Assembly (NCBI GenBank): GCA_029959195.1
Contig: CP114119.1
Location: 2,108,001 to 2,172,000, forward strand
Source: Dictyophora rubrovolvata
Taxonomy: Eukaryota; Basidiomycota; Agaricomycetes; Phallales; Phallaceae
Direction of reading: 5' to 3'
Length of the DNA stretch: 64,000 nt
Shown: positions 48,830 through 63,733 of the stretch, one piece after another
Numbering within the stretch: position 1 is the first letter of the stretch
How the letters are laid out: each line of letters begins with the position of its first letter
Notes under the pieces: generated by a model
The model's input: only the letters and a program-made list of their open reading frames with translations
The model's database searches: none
Told to the model about the DNA's origin: nothing
Position numbers and translations under genes: made by a program

Positions 48830-50913
48830 TCAAGGTGATAGTCGCTTCGGGTCTCTGGGGAACAATGATGCTCTTCTAATGTTATTTAACTTGAGGAAAA
48901 GCATTAGAACCCGCTCAAGTCCTATATTCAATCATCAGACGTCATAAACGTTTGACACAAGAGTAACCTTGACTCACCGATTCCTCCTCCAGCATGCGGT
49001 GGACACCCCAGTCTGAAGGCATCCACGTAAGCTTGCATTGAAGCAGGATCGATGCCTTTTTCCTGCATCTTTCGGATCAACAAGTCAGGGTCATGAATAC
49101 GCTGGGCTCCAGATAGAATCTCTTCGCCACGCATGAAGAAATCGTATGAGTTTGACAGAGCGGGATCTCCGGGGTCGGGCATCGTGTAGAAGGGACGTAA
49201 CCCCAAAGGAAATTTGTCAATGATAAAGTAATCCGTGTCATGTTTCTCCAGGATTATTCGACCAAGGCGCTTCTCGTTTGTAGTACTTGAACTCATGTCA
49301 GTGGGGTCCAAAAGCGTAAATATCTCCAATGACTCACTTAATATCATCGAGCGTGTCTCTTTCCACTCCATCCTCGACAAGTAAGTCAACCGCCTCTTTG
49401 AAGGTCAGCTTCAAAGTTTCTTCTTTCCACTTGAATGGTTCGGCAGGAAATTGCCTCCCTATGGCGGCGATTTCTTTAGAATAACTCTCTGTGAGACCTT
49501 TGAAGATGCTTTTCAACATCCCATCAATCAAGTCCATAACCTCATGATAATGTTCTTCAAACGCCATCTCGAGATCCAGTCCAATAAATTCAGTCAGGTG
49601 ACGGTGTGTATTCGAGTCTTCCGCACGAAAAACAGGACCGATTTCGAATACACGCTCGAAATCTGCCGCAATACACATCTGCTTGTGGAGCTGAGGTGAT
49701 TGTGCCAAGAATGCATCCCCTAGAAAGACTTTTTCAACTTCATCCGACAGTACCTGCTTTCGCAACCAACCTTTGAAGTACCCAACCTTGAAAACGCTAG
49801 CACCCGACTCCGTAGCTGCTCCTTGGAGTTTTGGACTGTGAATCTCCGTAAACCCTCTGGATCGTAAGAAAGACGAAAAAAGGTCGGTAACGGCGGATTG
49901 CACTTTGAAAACTGCTTGATTCGTTTGCGTCTGCAGGTTCTCAAGATTCGGGGGAAAACCATTTCAAGAAAGTACGACGTACGCGTAAATCGACGATACG
50001 GTTGTCCAATCGAGTGTCAAGAAGCACTCTGGTGAATTGAGTGTCCTCTTTATCAAACTCGCTTTCCGGACGTGACGCATCCTCTACTGAGAACGGTAAT
50101 CTAATTTGCGGTGCGGCCTCTAGATGAATCTATGCATCGATCTTTAGCTGTATCGGGTTACCATGGAGGACTGACTCGCCTGGCTAACCAAGATTTCTAC
50201 ATTTCCAACGGTCGCACTTTTGACTTCTTCTTTTGGTATTTGGACCGTTCCTTCAACCAAAACAATACTCTCGTCTGCCAAAGAGGCAACCCACTTGACC
50301 ATTTGCTTCGAGATCTTCTCCGGGGTGATCATGACCAAGGCCTGCACCGAATCTGTCCTTTGGCGAAGGTTTAAGAAAACCATCTTACTACCTTGTGCAC
50401 GTGAAGTATTGACGCGTGCACGGAAAAAGACAGTCTCTTTTTCCTGGTTCGGTGATAGGGTTGCGATGGAAATACGTTTACGTCCTGCATTGAATCTGCA
50501 TGAATGCTACCGATATCAAAACAGACTGTCCTACCAGATCTTTCTTTTGACTGGTTTAAAGGCAACACTCCATACTTCTCTGCTAAACTCAAAGTCATTA
50601 TCCTGCGATCGATGAAGATTCTGAGAAAACAAGCTGACATGAAAAGTCCTATGTGAGTCATTCAAATCAGTAAAACTGCAGTGTATTTTCAGCTAAGTTT
50701 CCACAAACCACTTCAGCATCACCTCGAGCCTTCCGTTCCTCAGCTTCTTTGGCTACTCGCTCTGCTTTCTTTCGTTCCTTCTCTGCCTCTTTCGCACGTT
50801 TCTTTAACTCGCTCTTGGAGGGTCCTGTTTCGCTGACAGCTGATCAGACACAAGTCGAGCAGTATAATGAATGAAATTCACCCAGTTGGCTGATCTGCTT
50901 GTGGTTCCGACAT
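48830..50913 (-). CDS. DPS1: Cytosolic aspartyl-tRNA synthetase
   Basis: This class II enzyme charges tRNA-Asp. The first exon [11 protein letters not shown] joins, through a 60-70 bp intron, to a lysine-rich extension ([20 protein letters not shown]), as in eukaryotic cytosolic AspRS. The anticodon-binding OB-fold lies around 50100-50500 ([20 protein letters not shown]). In the catalytic core, [18 protein letters not shown] is class II motif 2 and GGGIGLERV is motif 3; the latter is split by the last intron. It ends [11 protein letters not shown], the usual AspRS C-terminus, at 48830. The insert [14 protein letters not shown] in the open frame near 49775 is an unspliced in-frame intron. It is divergent from the aspartate aminotransferase, with 362 bp between starts. 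Confidence 0.95.
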
Positions 50914-51275
50914 TGGAGTTGTATGGACAATACAACAAATTGAAGACGACGATATGACTCGGAAATCTAAGCACAAGATCTACAATTTCGAGTGTGACCC
51001 GGCTTACCCAATTGGGAGGTGCCGTGTTGAGTCTCCGCGTGAAGAACCATTTCTCTCGCGCCTGGATTTCAGTCTTCCGAGCATCTCTCAGACCCATAAT
51101 TTATAGTGATATCTATGTTCTAGTTAAGACGAAATTCGTGAAACAAATCGTCTGTCAATTAGCCAGTTTGAACGGAAATTGCTTCCGGCAGAGTACTTCG
51201 GCGTCAGGCAGGGCCAGCACGCGGTCCTTGATTTGTTCATTGAAAATTTTTCCGAGTCAACTTTTCTCTTCTCTA
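50914..51275. promoter_or_regulatory. Shared promoter region of aspartyl-tRNA synthetase and aspartate aminotransferase
   Basis: 362 bp between divergent starts. The two genes use aspartate in different ways, so common control is conceivable, but no element is recognised. Confidence 0.45.
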
Positions 51276-52858
<1,583 letters not shown>

Positions 52859-53039
52859 AAGTCTTGTCGTGAATGGAAGCGATGGATATTATCAATTTTC
52901 TTCATGTGTATATATTATTTTCTTGGATGGTATTACATTTCCAATAGATATTTGCATTTGATAAAGTTGTTCCACGTTGAAGCGAGCCTGTCCGAGTTGC
53001 TTTGCTGACACATCATACCGGCGTCAACGAATAGTCAGA

Positions 53040-55898
53040 ATGCCTCCCAGCGGCAAGAAAAAGAAAGAAAAGAACGTAGACTTCGCTGTTAGTTTTTCTT
53101 TTTTCAAGGACATGAGCCCATTTTATCATAGACTTTAGAAAGCGAAATTAAAATTAGGAAAGGGCAAGAGGCCTGCGAATAATGCCGTCGACACATCCTT
53201 TAAAGCCCGTTGTATGATTCTGGATTTTTTTCGTTATTGTGCTGCAAGCTGAGATATATCGTATATAGCTATTGCAGTTCCTTTCCAGACAATTGGTTTG
53301 GACAAAGGTCCCAACAATCCGACGACACGACGAAACCTAACCTTGGACGACCTGTTGCTTCATCTCAAACATCACAATCCCAATACGCGTAAAGGTAGTT
53401 ATATTGTCTTAAATAAGGGTTTTGCGCTGATCACAGTTGAAGACGCGATTACTGGACTTCGAGAGTTGCTTGAAGGACACCCGGAATTAATTGAGAGCTC
53501 TTTAACGGCTGTTCTTCATGCTTGTGCGCGTGTAATTGGCGATGAGGTGATATTCGTTGAGCTTTTACGTTGAAAAGTTTTTTTACGCATTTTAGGATGG
53601 TGACGTTAGAAAATTACTGCATAATTTTTTCTCCTGGCTTTTACGGTCATTGCCTCCGGTGGGTGGTTTATGACCAACTTCAACGTTTCTAACTAAGTTC
53701 AAATCACCAGCAACATATTCGCCCACATCTGCAATTCTTAATGTTGTTTATAACATCTGCACAAACACACATCTATCCTGCTATTCGTATAGACGCCATT
53801 CGATTCATCGACGTTTTCCTAGAACGCGCTCCAGACATTATTGTGCAAAACTGGCTTCAACCGGATACAACTGGATCGCGGGTTTTGGAAGGTTATCTCA
53901 GTCTTCTAAACTCTTCCTCAAAATCTTGGTCGGGATCGCAAGGTATATGAAGTCAATTCATTATAGATCTCGTATAAATTAAGTGTACAGATGATGTTCC
54001 TGGCCCATCAACTGCGAATGTGACCCTATCTCAAAATGTTCGTCTTGCGTTCCTCTGTTTTTGTTATTTACTCACGTGAAGTATAGTCACGGCTCGTTGT
54101 CCTATCTTCTTTGGCAACATTTTTGGAAAGGGCATTATTACCTTCACAAAACGAACAGACCTCTGTTGTTCCCAGATGGGTTTTCTCCCCTTACTTCGCA
54201 TCACAGTATGAATTAGAAGCATTTTGTACTCTTGTATATCCTTCCCGACTCGACGATCAACTACCTAAAACTGTTGCTTGGGATGACTCTCAAGGTGCAT
54301 TTGTGGGTCCTTTTGAGGACTACTGCCAAGCCGGGGGAGACAGCGCGCATGAAATATGGTTATCTTCAGATGAGATAGAGACATTGATACAAGATTCGGA
54401 CAATTCAAAACAGAACCCTTCACTGGATTCGCATCCCAAATCTTCACGTAATTCTTATATTGGTCATTTAGTTGTAAGTGTATTTCCTCACGTCAATATC
54501 AATACACAATATAATGTTTTATGCATAGCATTTATCTAGGACCTTGCAACCTATTCTGGCAACCGTATGGCTTGATGTAGCACCTTCTGTATTTCTTTCT
54601 GTTTCAACAGAAACGACGGACAAAACAGAAACACAGCTTGCACTTATCGTACTTAAAATCACCGGATGTCTGTACGGGGAAATTATTAGAAGTACCGATA
54701 TTGTAAGCACCTATAAATAAGCTATTCTCCCGTCTCCTACCTTACTTCAGCCGGAATACATTAAAAAATCGGTCAAAGACGATCTCTACAGTTTACTAGC
54801 TCACATGTCTCCCTATTTGCCACAGGTGATCTCTGCGGGTGATTTTGAAGTAAGCGGTCTCATTTTTTTGAATTATTCTGCAACTCGTATATTCGTAAAG
54901 TTAGAGGAACTTGTTCGGTCGATGAGTTTCAGTTACTGTGAATTGGTTTCACTGACTCTGTTGCTCGGGACCGATGACGCCTCACTCACTTCCGAGTCCC
55001 GGCGGAAACAGGACAGGCGTCTATCGATACAGCTAGAAAGAGTGGGAGAGTACATCCTCCAATCTCTGAACGGAAAAGTATGTTCATTTCATTCATAATG
55101 CCTTCAGTCATTGATATAACTCGGTTGCAGTCTTCAGTCCTATCGACATCTGCCTATACAAGTCTTCTGCCGACTCTTTGGTACTTACTGACCCACAAAT
55201 CAAAGAGCACTTTTTTGTCCACAATTAAATCCGCTTGCATTGATCATTCAATCCGTCTAAACTCAAAATCGGGCTCAAAATCTGCGTCTACCCAATTAAT
55301 TGGAATTTTCGTTTTGGTACTGTACTTGCATAATACAATACGAACGCATCTCAGTATTTTTTGCAGTTCTCCAGTCATTCTCGCTCGATTGATGTAATAT
55401 CAGACGAACATGCTCGTCTTAGAGAATGGTATCAGCAGTTGCCTAAGGCTCTGTGGGAAGCAGGTGCTAATGATCCTAATCTGGCCGAGGTAAGATTAAT
55501 CAGAAGAAAACAGTTTTTTCTTTTCATCTTTTCATATCTGACATCCTGATGAAGGTTATTCTTCTACTATTGCTACGCATTTCACAGCGACGAATCCAGA
55601 TTTTTGATGAAAACGTAAGTAAGCTCACAACTCATATGTGAAATTAATTTTTTTCACATTTTGGTTTTAGTCGCACATTGCGGTTATGTCCCGATTAGTA
55701 CCTTTCTTCACGATAGCACATCCACAAAAGGGTGAAATAGCTGGACCATTTACCAAATTAAAATCTGTTCAACTCAGAAGATTGGCTTTGGACGTGGCCA
55801 AAGTAATGGTCCATGATCATGAAAAGGCTGGTGCAGGACTTCGAGCTTCCGTTGAGCGGGCCGTTGTTGATACGAAGGATACGATACATTGGTTATAA
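53040..55898 (+). CDS. IPI1: IPI1/TEX10 family pre-60S ribosome factor
   Basis: Ipi1 is part of the Rix1 complex that processes pre-60S ribosomal particles in the nucleus. The start MPPSGKKKKEKNVDFAKAKL is a basic N-terminus of the kind seen in Ipi1. LGKGKRPANNAVDTSFKAR, the RRNLTLDDLLLHLKHHNPNTR segment split into shorter pieces, and LLRSLPPEHIRPHLQFLMLF, typical of the IPI1 domain, follow. AIRIDAIRFIDVFLERAPDI and a long HEAT-like helical region make up the rest. Many short introns interrupt it. I place the stop after DTKDTIHWL at 55898. A longer form reaching the small frame at 56062 cannot be ruled out. Confidence 0.85.
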
Positions 55899-56082
55899 TA
55901 TACGTCGCGATAAACATTTTTTAAGACTGATTACCACCCGACTGAACACTTGTGACTTCGGCATATCAATGTTGACTGAACGGTTTGGGTATGTGTTTCA
56001 TTTCTTGAATTTGTACTTGTGATTCATTTGTTAATTATCACAACCAACAACTAACTGGCATGTGATGAATCATTGCATCATG

Positions 56083-56412
56083 AATCGGTTTAGTGCCTTT
56101 GCCATAGAAACACCACCTGTGCAATTCTGTCCTTACGACGACCTTAATATCAGCTGTGAATGCTTAAAATCAGACTCGCGCTCCATTTGTGAATTCTTGA
56201 TGGCTCTTAGTTCCGGCATTCCAATGGAAACCTCTGCCAATTTTTTAGTCTCATGGTCGTCTGGTAATCACAAGCAATATGAATTGCGGGGGGTCAACGA
56301 GATAGCAAGGGGGGTGGTAAATTATATGCATGACACAACCGAAATCAAGCCGAATCTGACCATCATATTACAAATTGTGCTGCGCCACAGAAATGGGAGC
56401 CTAGTCTTGTAA
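56083..56412 (+). CDS. Hypothetical small protein or alternative IPI1 3' exon
   Basis: An open frame of about 110 residues starts MNRFSAFAIETPPVQFCPYD in frame with an upstream ATG at 56062. It has no signal peptide, membrane segment or known motif. It lies between the IPI1 stop and the permease stop, so it may be a separate small gene, a 3' exon of IPI1, or chance. Confidence 0.3.
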   Translation, partial: NRFSAFAIETPPVQFCPYDDLNISCECLKSDSRSICEFLMALSSGIPMETSANFLVSWSSGNHKQYELRGVNEIARGVVNYMHDTTEIKPNLTIILQIVLRHRNGSLVL

Positions 56413-56465
56413 AATACGCATTTATCATCACATCTAATTTCCTTTAATACGTTTGATAGGAAAAA

Positions 56466-58936
56466 TCATCCTAGAATATAACTCACAAGCCATTGCCAAA
56501 ATCTCTCTATAAAGTTTCGTGGAGGCGGTTCATCGTAACTGAAAACAAGCTTAGAAAATGAATAGCAAGGGTATGGATCAAAAAATACGCACGTTGCTTC
56601 AATAATTTTATCTAACCCACTGAAGAAATCCATATCCTGTGGTGAGATCATTGGTTGTCGATACAGAAAGTATCGAGCTCCAAAGTAGAGTATAGGGAAT
56701 AGAGCGAAAGGTAGATAATTAGTTACAAAAGTATCCGTAGCCCATTCTGAATAAAAGACGTTGAATCTAATAAACATGCCGAAAATCGAAGGATCAGCTT
56801 ACGGCCTTTCAAAAAGACGCTAATACCACTAAAAAAGCAGACTGTTAAAGTTGAGATGACCGTGAACCACGCAGCATAGGGTTGAAAAGGAGCTTTGTAA
56901 GGGAGACTATCCCTAGAAATTCCTTGCGCTTTCATTCCGGCGTAGAACCGGAGATACGTGAACGAGATGCCGAACCAGCCCATCATTCCCGCAATCGAAG
57001 TCTATAATTATTCGTTTCTCTCCGGCTCCTGAAAGTTGAGATAGTATATACTGCTTACCATATTGACGAACCACCCGAAAACACGACCTGCGCCAGCACT
57101 GGTTGCCATATATGCTAATATATCCGTAAGTCCTTATATCAGGCTTAAGTTTACAATTATGTAATTTACCTAGAAAACCTATACTTGCGCTTGCAATCAC
57201 AGAGAAAAGAGGTAAGCCCCGTTTTGTGGTGTATGCCATGATTTTAGGGGCATTTCCGGAAATAGCCAAAGCATCTAGATAAAAATATTAGTTTTGTTTG
57301 AAGTCTTTCTTCGTAAACCACAAAATGCCAACAGAGTGCCCGTGAGCTGATATACGTATCACTTGAGGCAGCGGACCACGCCGAAGTGAGTAGGCAAGCG
57401 TTAATCACGGATGGAAGCCCTTTGATTCCAGACCTCACGATTCTATATGAAAAGGGTTTTGCCTTGGTGTTACCAGTAACAGGCTATAACGTACGCAATG
57501 ACGAATGGAGATGCTGCCGCATCCTGAACTTTGAGATTCAGGCTTGGGCTGTCGGACGGTACCAGGAGACCAATAATAAATGTGCCGCCAATGTAAAAGA
57601 GTAATATGCGTATGTAGACTCGCTTTATGGCTTTGGGAAGGTTCTTTCCTAAAACGAAGATGCCACCATTAATATCAAGATATAAATATATCAAAGGGCC
57701 AGACTAACGAGGATTTTTCGCTTCTCCAGCGGCAAGTGCCACAACTTCAGTGCCAATGTAGGAAAATGCCGCCTGTGTCATAACCAGCCACCTATATGAT
57801 CGGACCAATTTCTTTAAGAAAAACTAATATCAAAAAAGATTATGCACAAAGATTACCATCCAAGGAAGCGTCCTGTGGCACCAGGAACATTATCAGCTTG
57901 AACGAACGGCCCGGGTTTTTTCCAAAATCTGAAGCCGATTCGATCGTGATCTGGACCTCCACCCAGGTCGAGAACAATACCGAGAATAATGAGACCAGTG
58001 ATGGTGAGAACTTTGATAGATGCAAAGTAAAATTCGCATTCTCCGTATAAACCTATGAATGTATGCGTAAAAATAATGAATGAAAAGGCGTCTCATATGG
58101 ATTATATGAAACAATACAAACCAGCACCGAATAAATTGATTATGATCACAACAATGAAGAATATTGTAATCCAGACTGCATTGTTAACAGATTTATTCCA
58201 GAAGTTTATCAGAATAGAAGATGCGCTAAGTTCGGTCGGCAAAAGCATGGCCCTGGGAGGAGATTGGCGTAATCGTTTTAGCTTGGGAAAACGACGGAGG
58301 ACAATGCGAAAGGTACGAACCAATTATACCAGTAGTTCCAGCCTATAGCAAAAGAGAAACTTTGATTGACGAATCGTTCCGCGAGTTTAATAAAACCACC
58401 AGGGATGGGAAGGTAAGCAATCATTTCTCCGAGGCAAATCATGGTTGAATAACACATAGATCCGACACTCGATTCGACATAAGGAAAGCGTGGAAAGAAA
58501 AGACAAAAGTGGCGGGACATACACCATATAACCCAACAGAAGCCCGACAGGACCGCCATTTCGCAGAGGGGTGCTATGATAACAATTTAGACCAAAGTTC
58601 CATGATTCCATCTAGGAAGGCCAAACAACTTACGCAGTGCCCAAGAATAGACCTGTACCGATAACACCTACATAATATCAAAAGAGCATACATATATCTC
58701 AACCAGGTACTGCGTGCCACCAATTCGATAACTAACCTCCAATACTTCAAAGGAAATGGTTAAGCATAAGAAACAGCCAATGAGAAAATGACATACCTAA
58801 TCATGGCAATGTGCCTATTTTTCAACTGTCGTTGAAGACCAGGGCCCGACGAGGTCTCGAGATCGATCTCGTGACTCTCTTTCAAGGAGGATACGACGTC
58901 TTTGTCTTCTTTGTCTTTCTCTGGAAATTGGCCCAT
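56466..58936 (-). CDS. Amino-acid permease (yeast amino-acid transporter family)
   Basis: This plasma-membrane proton symporter for amino acids belongs to the APC superfamily. The start MGQFPEKDKEDKDVVSSLKE gives a hydrophilic N-tail, followed by GLQRQLKNRHIAMI. GGVIGTGLFLGT is the family motif in the first membrane helix. Further helices include MICLGEMIAYLPIPGGFI, IGWNYWYNWFVPFALS, TQAAFSYIGTEVVALAAGEA, SAWSAASSDTYISSRALY and MMGWFGISFTYLRFYAG. It ends FIERFWQWLVSYILG, a tail close to those of fungal permeases. About a dozen introns interrupt it. Substrate preference is not clear from sequence alone. Confidence 0.92.
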
Positions 58937-61900
58937 CGTGGTGGTCGCAGGAAGACAAGAATTCTAGCGTAGGCGCTTGGAAGAGATAAGCGCAAGGCAG
59001 CTGATGCTCCAAAGCAATCATACAGCCGAATCAAGTATTTAATATTCAATATCCAGGCCTTCAGGGCCTCCATTCAAACGGGCACTCGGGTCGTCTTGTG
59101 AGTTTCAGAAGTAAACACGTAGCATAATATTCACAAGAGGACAAGCTCAATGGAACGAGAGAATCTGCTGAAAGTTCATGGGTGCGCCAAGTCATGTCAG
59201 GGAACACATGGAATTCTGGTTACATATATTACTAACCCGGGTTTTTTGAATTTACATGTGAAAATCAATTGTCACCGCCAACGCGAGATGGTCACGTGCG
59301 ACAGTTATGTACGTCGCTCGTTCCACACCACAGAACATAGTCGAAAATGCAGGGCTCCATAATGAAATTATATACTATATGCTGGGGTGCAGTAGAATGT
59401 TCGCCACGTACTATCAACACTCTAGTCAAACCTCGTGCGAGAATAGTAGCTGAGACCCTGCCTCGTGACCTCTTTAGACAGAAGTTTTCCCATGACTTCT
59501 AACCAGAGAAAACGCCAGTTTCGCAAGAATCCTTCCCCCGGAGAAGCAATTGGTTGACAGCCCATAATTACCTCGACATCATTTAGAAGGCACTGTCATC
59601 AGGAACAGACTTGAAGGCGCGAAAGGATAGGGCGAGGACAGTGTATACAATTGTGAAACACAGCTCTGATAGCGGTGCTCATTGGATCATAAAATGAATT
59701 TTGACATTCTTTCAGACGGGAAAGCTTCTCAGATGCGATCCGTTGAGAGCAAACTTGAATGAATGACAGTTAGGTTTATCAAGACTATATGAATGCACTT
59801 GCTCTGACTTTAAATTTTCGTAAGAAGAAACGCGAATTCAAAAAATTATGCATGATGCTGACGGAGATATCTCCGCGATAGACTTTGCAGAAAGTGTGTG
59901 TCCCGTTCGTCCCGAAACCATATCGAACTTACCTCACTGGTTGAGTTATTAAAAAAAAAGACGATCTTGACAAGTCTCGTTTGACGGGATCGTTCACTAA
60001 ACCATAGACTACTTAAGCGTGATTTAGACAGGAGGTTGGCATCCCGATAAAAAATGTTGCAGATTGATGTGTAAATGAGAGACACCAGATTGCTTGGAGA
60101 AGCTTGATTGACAAAGCCCAAGTAAACCGTAATGCAGGGAATCGAATTTTCCAAACAAGGACCCCCCCCCTTTGATGATAAATCAGAACCAAACCATGAG
60201 AAATTGTATAAAGTGATTGCACACCTGAATCATCACATGTCGTTCGTCTGGTTGGGATTTACGAGCTCTTAGCACCGTGAGGTGTGGTTTTGTTTTCGGG
60301 TTCGTTGACTTAGATCGTTGGTCTTGGAAGTGCAGAACTAAGCCAATTAGTATACTCTTCTATGGCGAAGGCTTTGACTCTGGTGTTATTGTACCGGACA
60401 TAAATCCTAATTGTCTTCTTCCGAGTTCAAGCCTTCAAGGTGTTCCGTGACCAAAAGATCTGAATTATAAGAAAACCCGAACGCCTCATTCTCTAGAAGA
60501 AAAAATAATGAAATTGATAAAACTTCTTCCGAGTCGTTATTTCAGACTCGTGCTGCGAGCCTGCGTCTAATTAGAAGTGAATATTGAAAAAAAGGCAATA
60601 AGCGCGCGTTTGAAATGTGGCGCCCACAAGAGCAAAGATTACATAAATAAATAAAAATAATGATCGAAAAAAAAACCAGCAAGGAGCGCGCCGCGGCGCC
60701 CGACAGTGTTTTTCACGCCAGACACTTAATTTCCTAGGCACCCCCCTGTATCTTGGTAACACGGCTGTTCAAGTCGGCAGGAAAAAATAGAACATGTGTA
60801 TCAATTTCTGAAATCAGTGAATCAACAAAACGAGAATGATTGTTCGACTGATCATGTGAAAGCTTGGAAAAAAAAACAGTTCTTCGGCATGTTTATTGAC
60901 ACAATTTCTTCAAATTGATGCTTTGATGGCCTGTCGAGTTATTTTGACAGCGTACAACTCCGAGTCGATCCAGGTCGATCCTTCTTCAAAGTTCAATATA
61001 TTCTCTAGATCAGAAGTCTCGAGATTGTATTCAATTCTTATCTATTGCTTGTTTGTCTGCAGCATACATATTTTACTTGAAACCGAGTGGTAATAGGCTC
61101 TTCGAGGTAAGTAGAAGCCGCATTACAGATTTTCATGCAAGCTAATTCCGAACGATGGCGGACCTACCCAGGGCTCGAGTCTGGAACAGAAACCACTTTC
61201 AATTTTATTTTAATGTCGGCATCTATCAACCACTATCTCTTTTTGAAATTAATCAGAGTACGACCACTCATGACCGGCACTATTTTTGAATGAAACCTAG
61301 ACCATCGCTGCTGCTGTCTTCCAGCAATATGACATATATTACAATAATATCTTTATCTTGCCCCTATAACTATACTCACCAAGAGTATCGATCTCTGAAA
61401 CAGGTGAACACCGAGGTACACGTGTTCATTTGAAGTTAACCATGACACAAGATTGACACCCCACGTTCATCTAATTGCAGAGATGACCATGTGCGGGGAA
61501 GGGTGTAATGAAAGTCCGGACTTAATACAAATATCCACCTTTTCGTTATCTACTTATTTAATCCTTTCACTTGACCTACCAACCGAGGTTGGTTCCGTAC
61601 TAGACATGATACATGATACCATTAGCCCCCGTTCACATTACGCATCACAAACTCAAAGCTTTTCTATAGTCACAAAGGCGATATTCGGAAAGGACGAGAT
61701 TAACTGCAATCAGGGTTTAGATGACGAGGTTTCTATATCTGAAACGACCCCCCCTGTATTCGAATTCTCGAGTTCCATATATGCGGGGGAGTAAGCTATA
61801 CTTGAGTCGTTCCCTTGCGGCACGCCAAGGTCCAGCGGACAGTGGAAATAACAATTCGAGGAGATCGATCTGCGGGAGTCGGCTATTATGTGTTTCTTGT

Positions 61901-63733
61901 TTCGTTTCAGAGGTTCAAAACATTGGTGAAAGCGACTATTCCGTGCATCGACAGTGCCAGACTCGCAATCAAAGAGTAGTGGGCAGTGCCGAATGTTGAT
62001 GCTCACCTGGTGTCTGCTTTCAAAAGTTTACTGACCGTATAATAAGTAATAAGGTGTGCATACTGGGATGATGGTCAAGCGATTTTGACCTCCTGCTAGT
62101 TGGACTACTAATCATTGGCACAGTGGATTTAGCGAGCGGCGTGGTACTGACTCTTTGAACTCGCGCATGCAGAAACAAATCAGCGTTGTAATCAGCAACC
62201 AATTCTCTGGGCTTTGTTAAACAGCTGTTTCGAGGTACAGTATTTGATTTTCATAATTAATAGTCGTGTGATAGAGCGCGCCGGTTTGTAAAGGCTGAGC
62301 CGTGTCAAGTCAAGTAGGGTTTTTCCTGATGAGTCTGGGTCTGTTTAATTGGATGAGAGGGGTTCATCAAAAAAAGATATGGCCGGAGGCGTAAAATGAA
62401 TGATGAATGTATATAATGTATTTTATTGCATATATCACCAATTTAAATCATTGAGAGTGGCGAGGAAGGATTGAAGTATTATTTGGGGATATTCCGATAA
62501 GATCTCCTATTGCAAAAAATAACAACTGTTTGTCTGGGAATTAGTTAACTCAGCGTGTGGGAGATATTACCACTCCTAAATGGGCGGCGGGCGGTGGCAG
62601 CGTTCGTCATGCGTCATGTTCCGACGCTTTGACTGGCCACGAAACCCTTTAATTACTAGTCGGAAGATGACATGACACAGCTGTCCGTATTACTGGTCGA
62701 CTGTATTCGTTCAACTATGAGTTAATAGTAATCTTCAAATCATAGATGTGATCGCGGGTAAGGAACACTCAGATGGTCCAGGTATGATTTTCCCACATGG
62801 GCAGAACATCACTAGTAATTAACCATATCATGGCCACTAGCGAGGAGAACTATTTTCTACATACTAGAATTGCTCAATTGTCGATTCTTCTCGAGGAAAG
62901 CTGAAAGTATTCTTGAGGGTTTACGTACGAAGATATATTTATAGCAACCGAAAGTCTGCTATGTTTAGTCTGGTCGTCAGAGAGTGCAACTGGTCCGCTT
63001 CTGCATGGTGCGTAACATCATCATCATCATCTCTGCCGCAGGGTGACAGCCGGTCAGATTCCTACCTACCATCTTCGGGGAATTTATTCGTTTTTTCAGA
63101 CCCAAAAAAATTCAAATTCAAAATAAATCAAAATAGATTTATGTTCAGGTACCACACAACATGACTTTTTAAACTAGGTTACGTGTTTCCCAAAAATTTT
63201 CTCGTTCTCCTGGATATTTCCGAGAGCTCCAGGCCGCTGACCACATTCACATTCATCTCTTCTCTTATTGCATCCATATCTCATATACGCACTTTCCATC
63301 TCGAGAATCGTACGAAACCCGACACTGAGAATAGCAAAAGGAGAAAGAGAGAGTAAAGGTTTATAAATTGATTCCGGATCGGGAACATCCTTTGAGGCCA
63401 GGATTAGTCGTGCACAAGTTATTCTCGGGGCATGGTGATTTTTTAAAAAAGCAGTGGTAGACGCACATTTAAGTTGGGCTTCAACGTGTTTGCTATAAAC
63501 CCTACCACTACTCTCCCCCTCTCACACGCAAATATTCTCACCGGTCTTCCCGCCATTGCAACATCTAGTGTATTCCCTCCACCTAGGTGTTTATTTCTGT
63601 CATACGTCGTACCATACTAGTTGGTAAGAGCTTCTTGAAGTACGTCCATTTGTCGGTTTACTCACGAGATTAACATTCCACAGCCAGCCTCGTTAAACTA
63701 CTATAAATATATTACACACAAACACGAACACGA
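58937..63733. other. Long gene-poor interval
   Basis: Nearly 4.8 kb with no recognised gene. It holds scattered short open frames, a C-run at 60162-60172, a GC-rich patch (gcgcgccgcggcgcc) at 60687-60701 and A-rich runs. No tRNA, rRNA or transposon was found. Most of it may be upstream control DNA of the gene starting at 63734. Confidence 0.55.

Noticed and set aside
49740-49790. Insertion [14 protein letters not shown] in aspartyl-tRNA synthetase
   Set aside because: It has a donor and acceptor at its ends and lies where the family has none, so it is an in-frame intron.
61453-62006. Overlapping open frames of 90-113 residues on both strands
   Set aside because: No motif, no splice support and no codon pattern that sets one frame apart.
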